Assembly (NCBI GenBank): GCA_018715165.1
Contig: DVMC01000141.1
Coordinates: 1 to 51,204, forward strand
DNA: 51,204 nucleotides
Direction of reading: 5' to 3'
Source of the DNA: Limiplasma pullistercoris
GTDB lineage: Bacteria > Bacillota > Clostridia > Christensenellales > Aristaeellaceae
The position numbers and the translations under genes are program-made. This document shows positions 16,438 through 25,138 of this stretch, piece by piece (the stretch's first letter is position 1; each line of letters opens with the position of its first letter). The notes beneath the pieces are model-generated. The model saw only the letters and a program-made list of their open reading frames with translations. It ran no database searches and was not told where the DNA came from.

Positions 16438-18447
16438 ATGATCTGCGAACGCTGCGGGCATTCCATGCCCGACGGGTCGCTCACCTGCGAAAACTGCGGC
16501 ACCTATCTGGGCCGCTACGGCGGTTCGGCGCTTCAGGATACGGGCGTGCGCGCCATCCGTCAGGGGCGGGTGAGCGCAACGGCGCCCACTTTGCCCTCCG
16601 GGAGCAGCCGTTCCAGGGAATACGGCGACTATGATCTCTCCTCCCTGCCCGTGGAGGAGGTGCAGCACGCCCCCCGCCGCAAGCCGGCCGCCGCCTTTCA
16701 GACCGAGCGCGGCAGCAGCCGTCCCGATACGCGGCGCGGCGTGCCGGTCAACGCGCGCGGGCGCGCCCCCGCGCTGAAAACGGGGCATGGCCGTGTGCAT
16801 ACGGTCCACAGGCACAACATCAACTGGATGCTGATCGGCGTGGCGCTCACGCTGGTGGCCGTGCTGGCGGGCGCGGGCTATATGCTCTACATGAGCCGCA
16901 GCGACAGCGGCCAGCGCGCCACCGCGCGCCGTAACGCCATGGCCGCTACCGAGGTCATGTTCGCCCTGGCCCAGAACACGGACGATCCGCTGGTGCAGGA
17001 GGAGCGCGAGGCGCTGATCAAGCAGTGGAGCGGCGTGCCTGCGCAGGCCTACCGCCTGGCGGGGCAGGACTATCTGAATGTGGGCGACGTGCAGATGGCG
17101 ATCACCTGCCTGCGCATCAGCGACGCCATCGACCCGGAGAACTACGACGGCCTGCTTTTGCTGGCCAATGCCTACGAGCTGGACGCGCAGGACGAGCAGG
17201 CCGAGGCGGTGTACCTAAGGCTCGCCCAGGAGGTCAGCCCCTTCCGCAGCGAGGCCTACACGGCGCTCATTAGCATGTATCTGGAGCAGGACCGCGGCCC
17301 CGAAGCGGCGGACATGATGCTTCTGGCCTATGAGAACACCGACCGCGAAAACTTCCGCCAGCAGCGGGATGATTTTATCCCCGCCATGCCGGAGGTCAGC
17401 CTCACCGCCGGGCGCTACGAGATCAGCGCCATGGAGCAGGACATCTCCCTTACCTCGCCTCAGGGCTACGACGTGTACTACACCGTGGATGATGACGCGG
17501 TGCTTCCGGAGGACGGCATCCTCTGCGAGGACGGCAGCATCATACCCAAGGAGGGCACGGTCACGCTGCGCGCCGTGGCGGTCAGCGGCGATCTGGTCAG
17601 CGACCCGATCAGCGTGTCCTACAGCTTCTATTATCCCACGCCGCCCGCGCCCAAATGCAACCTGGCTCCCAATACCTATAAAACCCTGCGCGAGGTCAGT
17701 CTGCGCGCCGGCACCTTGAGCGAGACCCAGGCTGCGGGGCTGACCAAGGCCGAGCAGGCGGAGATCGAGAGCCACTACGTCTACTATTACACCATCGATG
17801 GGTCTACCCCCACCGAGGAGAGCCCCGTCTACGATGGCACGCCCATCAAGCTGCCCTCCGGCCGCGTCAAGCTCAAGGCCGTCTGCGTCAACCAGTACGG
17901 GAAGATGAGCCCGACGCTGGAGGTCGAATACAAGTTCAACGTCTCCCCCTACCCCCTGAACATGTATGAGGAAAGCGACACCTTTGGCAGCTTCACCCTC
18001 AACAAGACCTCCATCGACGAGTTCAAATCCGCCTTTGGCAATCCGACCCAGGAGCTGGAAACTACCTACCTGAACCTGACCAACTCGGCGCGGCATCTGC
18101 AATACAGCTGGGGCTATGCCGTGTTTATCCTGGAAAACAACGCCTGGCAGCTGGTGCGCGTGGACATGAACAGCGAAATCGGCACGCCGCCGCGCGGGGT
18201 GGGCTTTGGCAGCACGGAAAGCGAGATCGTTTCCGTCTACAAGGACTTCGGTCAGGTGGAGGCCCCCAACGGCACGCGCGGCCTGTACTACGACTATCCC
18301 AACGTTGGCCAGGTGCTGGTTAACGACGACGGTACCCGCACTGTGCGCTACACCTGTCAGATTTCCACCAGCAAGGTCTGGGTGCTGGAATACGACCTGG
18401 GCAGCAACGGCCGCGTCACCCATATGGCGAACTACTACCAGCCATGA
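16438..18447 (+). CDS. Zinc-ribbon, transmembrane, chitobiase-like surface protein
   Basis: A 669-residue multidomain protein. An N-terminal zinc ribbon (CERCG near residue 3-7, CENCG near 19-23) is followed by a low-complexity basic linker to about 120. One membrane helix (WMLIGVALTLVAVLAGAGYM) lies at about 126-150, placing the zinc ribbon inside and the rest outside the cell. Next come TPR-like helices (about 195-310), then two chitobiase/beta-hexosaminidase C-terminal-type beta domains near 340-400 and 445-500; the second has the YYTIDGSTPTEESPVYDG signature. A final domain of about 150 residues (from FTLNKTSIDEFKSAFG) is unrecognised. The combination suggests a signal-linked surface protein. 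GGAAGGAGG precedes the start. Function unknown. Confidence 0.75.
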   Translation: MICERCGHSMPDGSLTCENCGTYLGRYGGSALQDTGVRAIRQGRVSATAPTLPSGSSRSREYGDYDLSSLPVEEVQHAPRRKPAAAFQTERGSSRPDTRRGVPVNARGRAPALKTGHGRVHTVHRHNINWMLIGVALTLVAVLAGAGYMLYMSRSDSGQRATARRNAMAATEVMFALAQNTDDPLVQEEREALIKQWSGVPAQAYRLAGQDYLNVGDVQMAITCLRISDAIDPENYDGLLLLANAYELDAQDEQAEAVYLRLAQEVSPFRSEAYTALISMYLEQDRGPEAADMMLLAYENTDRENFRQQRDDFIPAMPEVSLTAGRYEISAMEQDISLTSPQGYDVYYTVDDDAVLPEDGILCEDGSIIPKEGTVTLRAVAVSGDLVSDPISVSYSFYYPTPPAPKCNLAPNTYKTLREVSLRAGTLSETQAAGLTKAEQAEIESHYVYYYTIDGSTPTEESPVYDGTPIKLPSGRVKLKAVCVNQYGKMSPTLEVEYKFNVSPYPLNMYEESDTFGSFTLNKTSIDEFKSAFGNPTQELETTYLNLTNSARHLQYSWGYAVFILENNAWQLVRVDMNSEIGTPPRGVGFGSTESEIVSVYKDFGQVEAPNGTRGLYYDYPNVGQVLVNDDGTRTVRYTCQISTSKVWVLEYDLGSNGRVTHMANYYQP

Positions 18448-18607
18448 GCTGGCGCGAGCGACCGCTTCGCGTTAAATTTAACAAACATGGAAGAAACCTG
18501 CGGGGTGATACGTCCTATGCAGTGGGCGTATACTCCGCGTGGAAAAAGACTTGCGGGGGAAAGCGCCGGTGATTTTGTCCGGTTTGCCGGAAAAAGGGGG
18601 AAACACC
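18448..18607 (+). promoter_or_regulatory. Leader region of the hybrid transport operon
   Basis: 160 bases without a gene. It holds a GC-rich imperfect stem (18453-18470) running into a 12-base perfect palindrome GTTAAATTTAAC (18471-18482), a possible -10 TATACT (18529-18534) with no convincing -35, and a stem TCCGG-TTTG-CCGGA (18578-18591) ending just before the GGGGG ribosome site of the first binding-protein gene. I cannot point to a consensus promoter. A regulated or atypical promoter, or read-through from upstream, is possible. Confidence 0.4.
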
Positions 18608-20923
18608 ATGAAGGAACTGTGGAAACATCTGCTGTGCGCCGCCTTGTGCCTGTGCATGCTCTTTTCATCAGCGCTGGCCGAGGGTGTGGATATCAACCTG
18701 CATGTGGTAGCTGATTATAGCGACGCCGACGCCACGATCATCCGCTCCGGGCAGGTGGTGGGCGAAAGCCTCTACCTGCTGGTGGGCGGCCTGTACGGTA
18801 GCGAGGACGAAGGACAGGTGAAGCTGGAGCGCTGGACCGCCGGAATGAGCGGACCGGAAACCGTGCTGGAGGGCCTGATTAGCTACCGCAATGAGGACGC
18901 GGATGACACCATGCCGGTGGTTCAGCGCCTGATGACCGACGGCGAATGCCTCTATGGCTACGACGAGAGCAGCCGCCAGGTCACGCTCCTGGTGGACGCC
19001 GCGGGCAGCGCGGCGGCCCAGGCGCTGTGCACGCTGGAGGCGGCGGAGGAAGCGAGCTCCGCGGACGACAGCTATTACGGTAGCTATGTCAGCGCCATGT
19101 TCGTGCAGAATGGCGAAGTGGTGAGGCTGGCGGAGAACTACGGCGAGGGAGAAACCAGCTATATCGTGGAGCGCTACGCGCTGGATACCGGCAAGCTGGT
19201 TGCCAGGAGCGGGGCCGATAACACGCTGCGTACGCTGTGCTCCTACAAAAATGGCAAGTATCTGGCGATGGTACAGCCCGCTCCGGGGCCGGAGGACATG
19301 GATATGCCCATGTCGCAGCTCGCCCTCTACGACCCTGCCACGGGTGAGATGAGCACCGTGGCGACCTTGTCCGGCAGCTATCTGAACAATGTGACCTACG
19401 ACCCGCAAAGCGACACCGCTTATTACTGCTGCGACGCGACGATCTATGCCGTGCCGATGGCTACGGGCGAATCCCGCGTCAGCGCCTATCTGCCGGTGAA
19501 CGCCTGGTCCGGCTCGGACACGACCTTTGGGGCGCTTTCGGGTGGGATGATCGTCTATGCCAACGGAGACGGCGCCTATGTGCGCCGGCTGGATACGCCG
19601 GAGCTGGCGGCGGGCGCGCTGACCATCGCCAACGAGGGCGGGACCATGAAGCATATGGCTGTGGTGGCCGAGCATCCCGAGCTGAACGTGACGCTCGCCA
19701 GCAATTACCCGCAGACCATGGAAGAGCTCACCACTGCCATGGTCAGTGGCACCGGCGGTATGGATGTGTTCAGCCTGAACACGGACTCCAATCCCGTGGC
19801 GCGCCTGATCGACAAGGGGTATGCCGCGGACCTGAGCGGCTATCCGGAGCTGATGGCCGTGGCCGGGCGCATGGATGCGCGCTTTACCGAGTCGGTCATG
19901 CGCGACGGCAAGCTCTACGGCCTGCCTGTTTCGCTCTATACCAACGGCATGGGCGTTAATGTCGATACTATGGAAAAGCTGGGGCTTACCCAGGACGATC
20001 TGCCCACCACCTGGCTGGAATTCCTGGACTTTGCGGCGAATTTCTATTATGATTACGGCGAGGAAAACGCCGACGTGGCCCTGATGGACCTCAATATGCG
20101 CAGGCCCCTGTTCCAGATGATCTGCAAGCAGTATGTGGCGGCGCAGCTGCGGGATACCGGCAGCATCAGTTTTGACACCCCGCTGTTCCGAAAGCTCATG
20201 CAGGCGCTGGAGGCCATCGACTTTACCGAGCTGGACCCCTACGAGGTCAAGGGGGACAAGGTCTGGGAAGGCGATGACGCCAATGAGTTCTATGAAAAGC
20301 AGCAGCTTTTCACCTCGTATGCCGAGGCCACACCCCGCTCGATGGGCCAGAGCGGATACGGCAGGGTCAACCAGCCCCTGATTCTCAGCCTGGACGGCGA
20401 GACGGAGCCCATTGTGCCCGTGAGCATGACCGTGATGATCGCCAATCCCCGCAGCACGCGCATCGATCAGGCGGCCGCCTATCTCACCGCGTATGCCGGG
20501 CATTACGAAGCGGAAACGGAGAACATCATGTTCTTCCCCGACCAGAACGACCCTGTGCCCAACAGCTATTATGAGGTCCAGAAGCAGAGCTACGAGGAAA
20601 GCCTGCAGGATCTGGACAGCCGCATCGAGAAGGCAGACGAGAGCGAAAAGGCCATCCTGCGCGACAACCGGGAGCAGATTCAGGGCTTCCTGGACGAGCT
20701 GGAGAACCAGCGCATGAGCGTGACGGAGGAAATGATTCAGGCGTACCGCGAGCAGGTGGCTCCCTACCTGTACGTCACGCCCCAGACGCCGCTGACCAAC
20801 TCCGATTCCAGCGGCGAGCTGCAGACGCTCACCAGCCAGTACCTGGACCATGCCATTGATCTGGACACCTACATCCGCGAAATGGATCAGCGGGTGAGAA
20901 TGATGATGATGGAGGATAGGTAA
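18608..20923 (+). CDS. Solute-binding protein with N-terminal propeller-like domain (paralogue 1)
   Basis: A 771-residue exported protein. The signal peptide ends at SSALA with no lipobox Cys at the cleavage site. Residues about 30-335 form repeated beta-sheet units (GESLYLLVGG, DGECLYGYD, NGKYLAMVQ, GGMIVYANGDGAYVRRLD), suggesting a beta-propeller. From about 337 it is a family-1 extracellular solute-binding protein: HPELNV, DVFSLNTDSNPVARLIDKGYAADLS, MRDGKLYGLPVSLYTNGMGVNVD. Near residues 655-715, before the last helices, a charged heptad-rich hairpin (QDLDSRIEKADESEKAI and following) is inserted that ordinary binding proteins lack. Ordinary sugar SBPs are about 400-450 residues. The next gene starts one base after its stop and is a paralogue. 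The ligand is unknown. Confidence 0.82.
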   Translation: MKELWKHLLCAALCLCMLFSSALAEGVDINLHVVADYSDADATIIRSGQVVGESLYLLVGGLYGSEDEGQVKLERWTAGMSGPETVLEGLISYRNEDADDTMPVVQRLMTDGECLYGYDESSRQVTLLVDAAGSAAAQALCTLEAAEEASSADDSYYGSYVSAMFVQNGEVVRLAENYGEGETSYIVERYALDTGKLVARSGADNTLRTLCSYKNGKYLAMVQPAPGPEDMDMPMSQLALYDPATGEMSTVATLSGSYLNNVTYDPQSDTAYYCCDATIYAVPMATGESRVSAYLPVNAWSGSDTTFGALSGGMIVYANGDGAYVRRLDTPELAAGALTIANEGGTMKHMAVVAEHPELNVTLASNYPQTMEELTTAMVSGTGGMDVFSLNTDSNPVARLIDKGYAADLSGYPELMAVAGRMDARFTESVMRDGKLYGLPVSLYTNGMGVNVDTMEKLGLTQDDLPTTWLEFLDFAANFYYDYGEENADVALMDLNMRRPLFQMICKQYVAAQLRDTGSISFDTPLFRKLMQALEAIDFTELDPYEVKGDKVWEGDDANEFYEKQQLFTSYAEATPRSMGQSGYGRVNQPLILSLDGETEPIVPVSMTVMIANPRSTRIDQAAAYLTAYAGHYEAETENIMFFPDQNDPVPNSYYEVQKQSYEESLQDLDSRIEKADESEKAILRDNREQIQGFLDELENQRMSVTEEMIQAYREQVAPYLYVTPQTPLTNSDSSGELQTLTSQYLDHAIDLDTYIREMDQRVRMMMMEDR

Positions 20924-20924
20924 C

Positions 20925-23225
20925 ATGACCCGAAAAGCCCTTTCCCTGCTCCTTGCGCTGACACTGCTTTTATGCTCGTTGCCCGGCTGGGCGGCAGGCA
21001 TGGTCGTGAGCGCAGCCGTTGGCGGCGTATCCATCAGCGTGGATGATGATGACGCCGTCACCGCTGCCACCAACGTGGGGAGCACCCTGTACCTGCTCTA
21101 CCAAAGCGGCGCGGTCGCCACCCGCCCCGTGGACAACAACGAGCTGACCGTGCTGGGTGAGGTTCTCAACACCCAGTACTATACCGAGGCCCCGGAGACC
21201 GAGGAGGGCCAGGCCCGCATGGACCGGCTGTTCGTCTGGGACGGTCGCGTCTACGGGATGTGCACCCCCACCGGCGAGGTGTGGACGCTGCTGGACGACG
21301 CTGGCGCTTTCGCGCCCGCCAAGGTTGAGGGCCTCACGCTGGATACCTCCGGCCTGATGTTTCGGGAGGAGGGCGATGATTATTTCATCACGGTGGAGGT
21401 CAGCAGCTTCTTCTGCGAGGGCGACTGGCTGTACTACACCGGCATGGTCTATATGGGCACGCCATATGCCGTGGCCGGCCGCATCAGCCTGGAAACGGGC
21501 GAGAAGCAGGTCTTTGCCTGCGAAAACCTCACCGGCCTCGCGCCCGTGGGCGACGGCTCCATCATGGCGATGCTCTATGATGTCTCAGCCCTGTACTCCG
21601 TCACTACGCAGGCGGACCTGACCAAGCCCGCGCAGTACGGCCTCTTTGATCCCGAAAAGGACGCGGTCGGCACGCTGGCGGACATTCCCACCGATAGCGA
21701 CATGGGCGGCTATTCCACCAACGGCATCTGCGTGGGCAACGGCACCCTGTACTACATGGACGGCTCCCGCATCGCGGGGTTGGACCTGGCCAGCGGCCAG
21801 AAGCGCGTGAGCGCCTATACCGGCGGCGGCATGGTTTCCAACGGAGGGCAGGCCCTTTATGTGGACGGCTACTATGTCCTCATCAGCGGCTATGAGGGAC
21901 TGCGGGTGTTCAAGCTGGACCCGGAGGGCATTGAAAACGGCGCGCTGACCATCTTTGGCGAGTTTGGCAGCAACACGCACAACGCCTTCGTGCGAAGCCA
22001 CCCCGAAATTGCCGTGGATGTGAGCGGGGACTATACCAGCGACATTGAAAAGCTCACTCAGTCCATGGTATCGGATACCGGCGCGTACGACGTGCTGCTG
22101 ATGAACCTGTCCTACATGCCCGTGGAGCGCCTGATTGAAAAGGGCTACTGCGCGGACCTCAGCCAGAGTGCGGACATCATGGAAAAGGTGTCGGCCATGT
22201 ACCCCGAAATGGTCGAGCCGCTCATGGTGGACGGCAAGCTCTACGGCGTGCCCGTGGGCATGAGCGGCACCTGCTATGGCGTCAACATGGAGCTTTGGGA
22301 AAGCCTGGGCCTGACGGAGGACGACCTGCCCACATCCGTGCCCGAGCTCTACGACTTCGCCGCCAACTGGGTATGGGACTACGGCGAGGACCACCCGGAA
22401 ATCTCCCTGTTCGACCTGGGCAGCTATTCCAACCAGATTCTCTATTCCCTGCTGCTCAACGACTATATCGCCTACATGCAGAAGCAGGGCGAGGAGCTTG
22501 TCTTTGACACGCCGGTGTTCCGCGCGCTGATGGAAGGCTTCTCCGCCATCGACTTCGAGGAAATTCTCAGCGTGCAGGATCAGGACGCGGACACCTACTG
22601 GACCCCGGACGCGCTGTTCAGCACGGCCATGAGCGTGGGCTACCTGGGCTATCAGGACGAACGCTTCCAGCCGCTGTACCTGGCGCTGGAGGAGGGCGGG
22701 GAGCCGTTTATCGGCATGAACCTGAGCGTTTTGACCGTGAATCCCCGCACCAAGCGTATGGATCAGGCGCTTCTCTACGTGAGCGAGTACCTGGATAACC
22801 TGGATAAGACCAGCGCCAACATCACCCTCTTCCCCGACCACAACGACCCCGTGGAAAACGATTCTTATCAGAGCAACCTTGAGGATATGCAGGAATCCCT
22901 GGCCAAGATGCGACAGAGCCTCGAAAATGCCTCCGAGGAAAATCGCGCCGAGATCGAGCAGCAGATCCAGTGGCAGGAGGAGAGCATCGCGGACTGGGAG
23001 AACTACCGCTATTCCGTGACTGCGGAACAGATCGCCGATTACCGTGAGAATGTGGCGCCGCTGGTCTACGTCATCCGGCAGAACGTGTTCCTCAACGCCG
23101 ACGCCTCCGCGACCAGCGAGATCAACAAGCTGCTGATGCAGTACATGGAGGGCGCGGTGAACCTGGATTCCCTGGTGCGGGAGCTGGACCAGCGTGTGCG
23201 GCTGATGCAGCTGGAAGACCAATGA
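20925..23225 (+). CDS. Solute-binding protein with N-terminal propeller-like domain (paralogue 2)
   Basis: A 766-residue paralogue of the preceding protein with the same order: a signal peptide (cleavage near GWA/AG, no lipobox), a propeller-like region to about 338, an SBP domain from GALTIFGEFGSNTHNAFV, and a coiled-coil hairpin near 647-711 (EDMQESLAKMRQSLENA). Both end with the same closing pattern, LDSLVRELDQRVRLMQLED here against LDTYIREMDQRVRMMMMED. The SBP core has YDVLLMNLSYMPVERLIEKGYCADLS and MVDGKLYGVPVGMSGTCYGVN. Its ribosome site GGAGG lies inside the end of the first gene, so translation is probably coupled. Divergence of the two suggests different ligands or a heterodimer. Confidence 0.82.
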   Translation: MTRKALSLLLALTLLLCSLPGWAAGMVVSAAVGGVSISVDDDDAVTAATNVGSTLYLLYQSGAVATRPVDNNELTVLGEVLNTQYYTEAPETEEGQARMDRLFVWDGRVYGMCTPTGEVWTLLDDAGAFAPAKVEGLTLDTSGLMFREEGDDYFITVEVSSFFCEGDWLYYTGMVYMGTPYAVAGRISLETGEKQVFACENLTGLAPVGDGSIMAMLYDVSALYSVTTQADLTKPAQYGLFDPEKDAVGTLADIPTDSDMGGYSTNGICVGNGTLYYMDGSRIAGLDLASGQKRVSAYTGGGMVSNGGQALYVDGYYVLISGYEGLRVFKLDPEGIENGALTIFGEFGSNTHNAFVRSHPEIAVDVSGDYTSDIEKLTQSMVSDTGAYDVLLMNLSYMPVERLIEKGYCADLSQSADIMEKVSAMYPEMVEPLMVDGKLYGVPVGMSGTCYGVNMELWESLGLTEDDLPTSVPELYDFAANWVWDYGEDHPEISLFDLGSYSNQILYSLLLNDYIAYMQKQGEELVFDTPVFRALMEGFSAIDFEEILSVQDQDADTYWTPDALFSTAMSVGYLGYQDERFQPLYLALEEGGEPFIGMNLSVLTVNPRTKRMDQALLYVSEYLDNLDKTSANITLFPDHNDPVENDSYQSNLEDMQESLAKMRQSLENASEENRAEIEQQIQWQEESIADWENYRYSVTAEQIADYRENVAPLVYVIRQNVFLNADASATSEINKLLMQYMEGAVNLDSLVRELDQRVRLMQLEDQ

Positions 23226-23245
23226 TGCAGCGCATTTTTCCCTGC

Positions 23246-23301
23246 TGCCGGCGGGCCCTGGAAAGAGCCCGCCGGCACGGCTGTGTGCCCCGTGCGCACA
23301 G
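23246..23301 (+). other. Double intercistronic hairpin between SBP and permease genes
   Basis: TGCCGGCGGGC (23246-23256) pairs perfectly with GCCCGCCGGCA (23267-23277), an 11-bp stem. Directly after it CTGTGTGC (23281-23288) pairs with GCGCACAG (23294-23301), 8 bp with one G-U. Neither is followed by a U-tract. Such elements between a binding-protein gene and permease genes typically protect the upstream mRNA from 3' decay, as in malE-malF, giving more binding protein than permease. Confidence 0.7.
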
Positions 23302-23330
23302 GCTGAAAACTGCCGCCTAAGGAGCTACGC

Positions 23331-24182
23331 ATGTTTCGTAAAAAATCCGTCTGGCTCTATCTGCTGCCGGGCCTGCTGGGACTTCTGGCCTTTTACCTGG
23401 TGCCCTTCGTGTGGGGCGTATGGTTCAGCCTGACCGACGGCACCATCGACAACCGATTCGTGGGTTTTGACAACTACCTGCGCGTATGGCAGAACGAAGT
23501 GTTCCAGCTGGGGCTGAAAAACACCATCGAGCTGTCGCTTTTGTGCGCGCCGGTCATTTTCGTGCTGTCCTTCCTGCTGGCGGGCATGTTGCGCAAACCC
23601 ATCGCGGGCAGCACCTTTTATCGCAATGCCCTGCTCATGCCCTATCTGATGCCCTCGGCCGCCATGCTCATCATCTGGCTGATTCTCTTCGACTACGGCG
23701 GGCCGATCAACCGGCTGGCTGTGTCGTTGGGCTTCGACCGCGTCTTTTGGCTGGAGGGAGCGGCCCTGCGCGTGCCCATCGTGCTGCTTTACATCTGGAA
23801 AAACCTTGGCTTCAGTGTGGTTATCTTCACCGCCGCGCTGCAGGCGGTCCCGGAATCCCTGTATGAATACGCCAGCCTGGAGGGAGCCGGCTGGTTCCGG
23901 CGCGAGTGGTCCATCACGCTGCCGCAGATTTTGCCTACGGCCTTTCTGGTGTTTGTGCTGGCCGTGGTCAATGCCTTCAAGATTTTCAAGGAAGTGTACT
24001 TCATCGGCGGCGCCTATCCTGCGGAGAGCATCTACACCCTCCAGCACTATATGAACAACAAGTTCGCCAAGCTGGATTATCAGGATGTGACCACCGCCGC
24101 CTACTCCTTCGCGGTGATCGTGATCGCCCTGTTCTTGCTGCTCTACCGCACCAAGAGCGTGCGGCAGGGCGAAGCCGCCTGA
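23331..24182 (+). CDS. Sugar ABC transporter permease, MalF type
   Basis: A 283-residue permease with six hydrophobic helices. The N-terminus (KKSVWLYLLPGLLGLLAFY) is typical of MalF-type permeases of carbohydrate ABC importers. The cytoplasmic EAA loop, which docks to the ATPase, reads EYASLEGAGWFRREWSITLP near residues 182-201, with the conserved Glu, Ala and Gly. AAGGAG precedes the ATG by eight bases. It follows the two solute-binding proteins and precedes the second permease by 17 bases. No ATPase gene is in the operon, so a shared MsmX-like ATPase elsewhere in the genome is expected. Confidence 0.93.
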   Translation: MFRKKSVWLYLLPGLLGLLAFYLVPFVWGVWFSLTDGTIDNRFVGFDNYLRVWQNEVFQLGLKNTIELSLLCAPVIFVLSFLLAGMLRKPIAGSTFYRNALLMPYLMPSAAMLIIWLILFDYGGPINRLAVSLGFDRVFWLEGAALRVPIVLLYIWKNLGFSVVIFTAALQAVPESLYEYASLEGAGWFRREWSITLPQILPTAFLVFVLAVVNAFKIFKEVYFIGGAYPAESIYTLQHYMNNKFAKLDYQDVTTAAYSFAVIVIALFLLLYRTKSVRQGEAA

Positions 24183-24199
24183 GGAAAGGAGCGTATTCC

Positions 24200-25120
24200 A
24201 TGACGCAGAGCCACGTATCGATCGGCGCCGCCGGGAAGCGGCGCAGGCGGAGCGCGCGCGGGCTGATGCGGCGCGTGCGCAGGGCCAGACCCCTGAGCTG
24301 CCTGATTCTGACGCTGATCGCGGTCATCATGCTCATCCCCATCGTGTTCACGTTTTTATATTCCTTCTTCCCCAAAAGCGAAATCTCATCCTACCTGGCC
24401 CAGCGCGGCAGCTATGACCAGAGCCGGTGGATGGACATCCTTTTCTCGCCCGCGCAGGTCAGCCTGCGGCAGTACTACACCATCCTCATCGAGGAGCCGC
24501 AGTACCTACAGCTGTTCTGTAACAGCGTGCTGTATGCCGGGGCCATTCTGTTGGGGCAGGGCTTTGTGATTCCGCTCACGGCCTACGCCCTCAGCCGCTT
24601 CCAGTTCCGCGGGCGCGATGCGCTGTTCTTTCTGGTGCTGGTGCTAATGGTGCTGCCCTTCCAGGTGACCATGGCCCCCAGCGTGATGACCCTTCGGGCC
24701 TTGGGGCTGCTGGATACGATCTGGGCGGTGATTCTTCCCATGATCTTTTCGCCCTTTTATCTGTTCCTGGTGCGCCAGTTTATGATCGGCATTCCGGGGG
24801 AAATCGTCGAGGCGGGACAGATGGACGGCGCGGGCACGCTGCGCTGCTTTGTGCACGTCATGCTGCCGGTGTGCCGTCCCATCCTGTGCGCGGCGGCGGC
24901 GCTGAGCTTTGCCGACAGCTGGAATATGGTCGAACAGCCGCTCATCTACCTGACCAACCAGAGCATGCAGCCGCTGTCGGTCATGTTCAACCAGATCAAC
25001 ACCGATTCCACAGGCGTGGCGTTTGCGGGCGCGGCGCTGTACCTTTTGCCCATGCTGCTGATCTACATCTACTTCCAGGATGATATCCTCCTGGGTGTGC
25101 AGCTAAGCGAGCTGAAATAA
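24200..25120 (+). CDS. Sugar ABC transporter permease, MalG type
   Basis: A 306-residue MalG-type permease. After a basic, Arg-rich cytoplasmic N-terminus of about 30 residues comes the first helix (CLILTLIAVIMLIPIVFTF). The EAA loop is EIVEAGQMDGAGTLRCFVHV near residues 204-223. The start is the ATG after GAAAGGAG; a long open upstream extension overlaps the first permease and is rejected. The extended basic N-terminus is somewhat longer than usual. It pairs with the preceding permease to form the membrane channel of an importer. The HlyD-like adaptor gene follows after only 18 bases. Confidence 0.93.
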   Translation: MTQSHVSIGAAGKRRRRSARGLMRRVRRARPLSCLILTLIAVIMLIPIVFTFLYSFFPKSEISSYLAQRGSYDQSRWMDILFSPAQVSLRQYYTILIEEPQYLQLFCNSVLYAGAILLGQGFVIPLTAYALSRFQFRGRDALFFLVLVLMVLPFQVTMAPSVMTLRALGLLDTIWAVILPMIFSPFYLFLVRQFMIGIPGEIVEAGQMDGAGTLRCFVHVMLPVCRPILCAAAALSFADSWNMVEQPLIYLTNQSMQPLSVMFNQINTDSTGVAFAGAALYLLPMLLIYIYFQDDILLGVQLSELK

Positions 25121-25138
25121 AAGGGGGAGGCTTTACTC

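Noticed and set aside
18668..21085. Open frame of 805 codons on the minus strand across the first binding protein
   Set aside because: Antisense shadow of the SBP gene; composition is low-information and no family motif is visible.
23906..24199. Upstream extension of the MalG-type permease frame
   Set aside because: It overlaps the end of the MalF-type gene in another frame; the ATG at 24200 follows GAAAGGAG.
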